NCBI GenBank assembly: GCA_016875755.1 | Contig: VGOX01000088.1 | Coordinates: 1-7,879, forward strand | DNA from: Chloroflexota bacterium | Lineage (GTDB): Bacteria > Chloroflexota > Anaerolineae > Anaerolineales > Villigracilaceae | DNA length: 7,879 nt | Reading direction: 5' to 3' | Shown: in pieces, positions 6,720 to 7,879 of the stretch | Layout: each line of letters opens with the position of its first letter | Numbering within the stretch: position 1 is the stretch's first letter | Translations under genes and position numbers: made by a program | Notes under the pieces: generated by a model | Database searches by the model: none | Told to the model about the DNA's origin: nothing | Seen by the model: only the letters and a program-made list of their open reading frames with translations

Positions 6720-6913
6720 TTCGTACCTGAATAATCAGAAAATATGATGAACATCCGCATTAAGGCTGACATTTGTCAAATACCGTTATCTTGGATGAAG
6801 AAAACGCCTCTTTCCTAAAGGGAGGGCTGATTCTGTTTTTGCAGGTTTTTGCTTACATCCAGATTTGTCACACCCCACCCACAAACATGGCTGCCCAACG
6901 TGACCTACAAGGG

Positions 6914-6919
6914 TACAAT
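6914..6919 (+). promoter_or_regulatory. Candidate -10 element for the methyltransferase
   Basis: TACAAT on the plus strand, about 56 nt before the start at 6976. No convincing -35 is present at 16-18 nt spacing. If used, the leader RNA would contain the hairpin at 6939-6957. Confidence 0.3.
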
Positions 6920-6938
6920 TCCATCATTGCCACCGTAG

Positions 6939-6957
6939 GTCAGGCTTGCAGCCTGAC
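6939..6957. repeat. Short palindromic repeat upstream of the methyltransferase
   Basis: GTCAGGCT, loop TGC, AGCCTGAC: a perfect 8-bp stem ending 7 nt before the GGAG ribosome binding site at 6965-6968. The setting (GTAGG before, GACGCATTTTGG after) is like intergenic repeats I associate with Anaerolineae genomes, but only one copy is in the window. It could affect translation start or be a passive repeat. Confidence 0.6.
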
Positions 6958-6975
6958 GCATTTTGGAGATAAATG

Positions 6976-7644
6976 ATGACAGACGATCTATTAACCTACG
7001 AAAATGCCCAGAATTACATCACATCCCTCGTCCCGCCGCGTGAAGCGGAGTTGATGGCAATGGAAGCATACGCCGAAGAACATGGCTTTCCCATCATCGG
7101 TCCTGCCTGCGGATACTATTGCTATCAACTGGCGCGGATGATTCAAGCCAAGTCTATTTTTGAGTTGGGGTCGGGGTATGGATATTCGACGGCGTGGTTT
7201 GCGAAGGCGGTGAAGGAAACTTGCGCTGAGCACGGTCGAAGCGATGGCGGGGGAGTGGTGCATCACACCGTCTGGGACGAGGAACTATCCGCGCGGGCAC
7301 GCAGGCATCTCGTTAAGTTGGGAAGCGCAGACATCGTCCAGTTTCATGTGTCAGAGGCGGTGGAGGCGCTCCGTCAAACGGGGGGGACGTTTGACATCAT
7401 CTTCAACGATATTGACAAAGAGGCGTATCCCTCGTCGCTGCCGCTCATCAAAGAAAAACTACGCAGCGGCGGCTTGCTCATCATTGACAATATGCTTTGG
7501 CATGGACGTATTTTTGATAAGACCGATTCTTCGCCTGCGACTTTGGGGGTGCATGAGTTTACCAAACAAATCACGTCTGACCCTGATTGGATCGTCTCGC
7601 TCGCGCCGATGCGTGATGGGATGATCGTGGCGTATAAAAAATAA
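6976..7644 (+). CDS. SAM-dependent O-methyltransferase (class I, CCoAOMT-like)
   Basis: This 222-residue soluble enzyme should transfer a methyl group from S-adenosylmethionine to a hydroxyl on a small acceptor that cannot be named. Motif I, IFELGSGYGYSTAWFA (61-76), binds the cofactor; VWDEE (99-103) ends the second strand. NDIDKEAY (144-151) matches the family's D-x-D-K metal and cofactor region, although the usual form is I-D-A-D-K, here N-D-I-D-K. LIIDNMLWHGRI (168-179) is the typical D-N-x-L-W-x-G motif, which with the earlier Asp holds the divalent metal in this class. The length is normal for bacterial members. Two ATGs lie in tandem at 6973 and 6976; GGAG at 6965-6968 is 7 nt from the second and 4 from the first, so I prefer the second. 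The lyase gene starts 58 nt downstream, possibly in the same transcript, but a strong hairpin lies between. Confidence 0.9.
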   Translation: MTDDLLTYENAQNYITSLVPPREAELMAMEAYAEEHGFPIIGPACGYYCYQLARMIQAKSIFELGSGYGYSTAWFAKAVKETCAEHGRSDGGGVVHHTVWDEELSARARRHLVKLGSADIVQFHVSEAVEALRQTGGTFDIIFNDIDKEAYPSSLPLIKEKLRSGGLLIIDNMLWHGRIFDKTDSSPATLGVHEFTKQITSDPDWIVSLAPMRDGMIVAYKK

Positions 7645-7652
7645 ACGTATGG

Positions 7653-7690
7653 GCATTGTAGGGGCGCAGCGACGCTGCGCCCTACAATGC
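7653..7690. repeat. Large hairpin repeat between methyltransferase and lyase genes
   Basis: The left arm begins GCATTGTAGGG and ends GCGCAGCG (7653-7671); the right arm begins CGCTGCGCCC and ends TACAATGC (7673-7690). They pair over 18 bp with one bulged G, around a single central A. No T-run follows on either strand, so it is not a classical intrinsic terminator. Palindromes of this GTAGGGGCGCAGC type are, to my knowledge, scattered between genes in several environmental bacterial genomes, so a REP-like element is the best reading. Confidence 0.75.
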
Positions 7691-7702
7691 AAAAAGGAAC
7701 CC

Positions 7703-7879
7703 ATGACCAGTTTCAACATCACTCCCGACCGACGCAACAACATCAACCTGAATAAATGGAAATACTTTGAGAAGGATGTCCTACCCATGTGGGTGGCAGA
7801 TATGGACTTCCCCGCGCCGAAGCCGATTTTGGATGCCCTGCGCAAACGATTGGATCACGGCGTGCTGGGATATGAACTG
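7703..7879 (+). CDS. PatB/MalY-type cystathionine beta-lyase/aminotransferase, start only
   Basis: The 59 visible codons are the N-terminus of a fold type I pyridoxal-phosphate enzyme. The key match is KDVLPMWVADMDFPAPKPI (24-42), where DVLPMWVADMDF is the hallmark of the PatB/MalY branch, followed by ALRKRLDHGVLGYEL (45-59). Such enzymes split cystathionine or cysteine-like substrates by C-S beta-elimination, and some act as regulators (MalY of E. coli). The PLP lysine would lie far downstream, beyond the window. The ATG at 7703 follows AAAAAGGA with 4-5 nt spacing. The branch is clear; substrate and symbol cannot be settled from the N-terminus. Confidence 0.88.
   Translation, partial: MTSFNITPDRRNNINLNKWKYFEKDVLPMWVADMDFPAPKPILDALRKRLDHGVLGYEL

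Larger units (their letters stand above)
6677..6975. other. Divergent intergenic region
   Basis: This stretch lies between the minus-strand sensor fragment and the plus-strand methyltransferase. It holds -10 candidates in both directions, the palindrome TGACA-TT-TGTCA (6767-6778) and a hairpin repeat next to the methyltransferase start. A 67-codon open frame across 6773-6976 starts at TTG without a ribosome binding site and resembles nothing I know; I treat it as non-coding. Confidence 0.6.

Noticed and set aside
6773..6976. 67-codon open frame before the methyltransferase
   Set aside because: TTG start without a ribosome binding site, passes through the palindromic repeat, and shows no protein-like motif.
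7653..7690. Intrinsic terminator of the methyltransferase gene
   Set aside because: The stem is strong but is followed by AAAAAGGA on the plus strand and not by T residues, and that sequence is the next gene's ribosome binding site.
6973..7879. New biosynthetic or defence system formed by the methyltransferase and lyase genes
   Set aside because: Both belong to common metabolic families, only the start of the second is visible, and nothing ties their substrates together.

Overview
The window looks like chromosomal DNA from a Chloroflexota bacterium, most likely an Anaerolineae lineage. The reasons are a topoisomerase I with an extra N-terminal Cys-pair domain, a dprA/topA neighbourhood, -10 elements of the type TANAAT, and palindromic intergenic repeats of the kind I associate with these genomes. 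The lineage is inferred from protein style and context only.

Layout. From the left edge, three minus-strand genes form a housekeeping cluster read right to left: dprA (4532-3441, DNA processing protein), manC (3438-2344, mannose-1-phosphate guanylyltransferase, 2 nt after dprA) and topA (2205 to beyond base 1, DNA topoisomerase I, C-terminus cut by the window edge). topA has its own leader of about 140 nt with a good promoter candidate. An insertion sequence of about 1.73 kb (4523-6254) sits against the 5' end of dprA. It carries a 492-residue DDE transposase on the plus strand (4692-6170), and its non-coding ends are packed with copies and palindromes of GGAACCAGTC. Beyond it lies a minus-strand fragment (6676-6254) of a membrane-anchored Tll0287-like (DUF3365) sensor protein that stops exactly at the element's edge. 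After a divergent intergenic region of about 296 bp come two plus-strand genes: an O-methyltransferase (6976-7644) and the start of a PatB/MalY-type cystathionine beta-lyase/aminotransferase (7703 to beyond the right edge). A nearly perfect 18-bp hairpin repeat separates these two.

The main event is the insertion sequence. It has removed the start codon and first few residues of dprA, and on its other side it ends the sensor gene before its domain is complete. Rejoining the flanks across a 3-bp TAA duplication does not restore either gene. A plain insertion into one gene therefore does not explain the locus; a deletion, recombination between copies, or an assembly join at a repeat is needed. 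I found no CRISPR array, tRNA, rRNA or recognisable defence cassette, and no convincing new multi-gene system. The most unusual features are the repeat-rich ends of the insertion sequence and the two gene fragments beside it.
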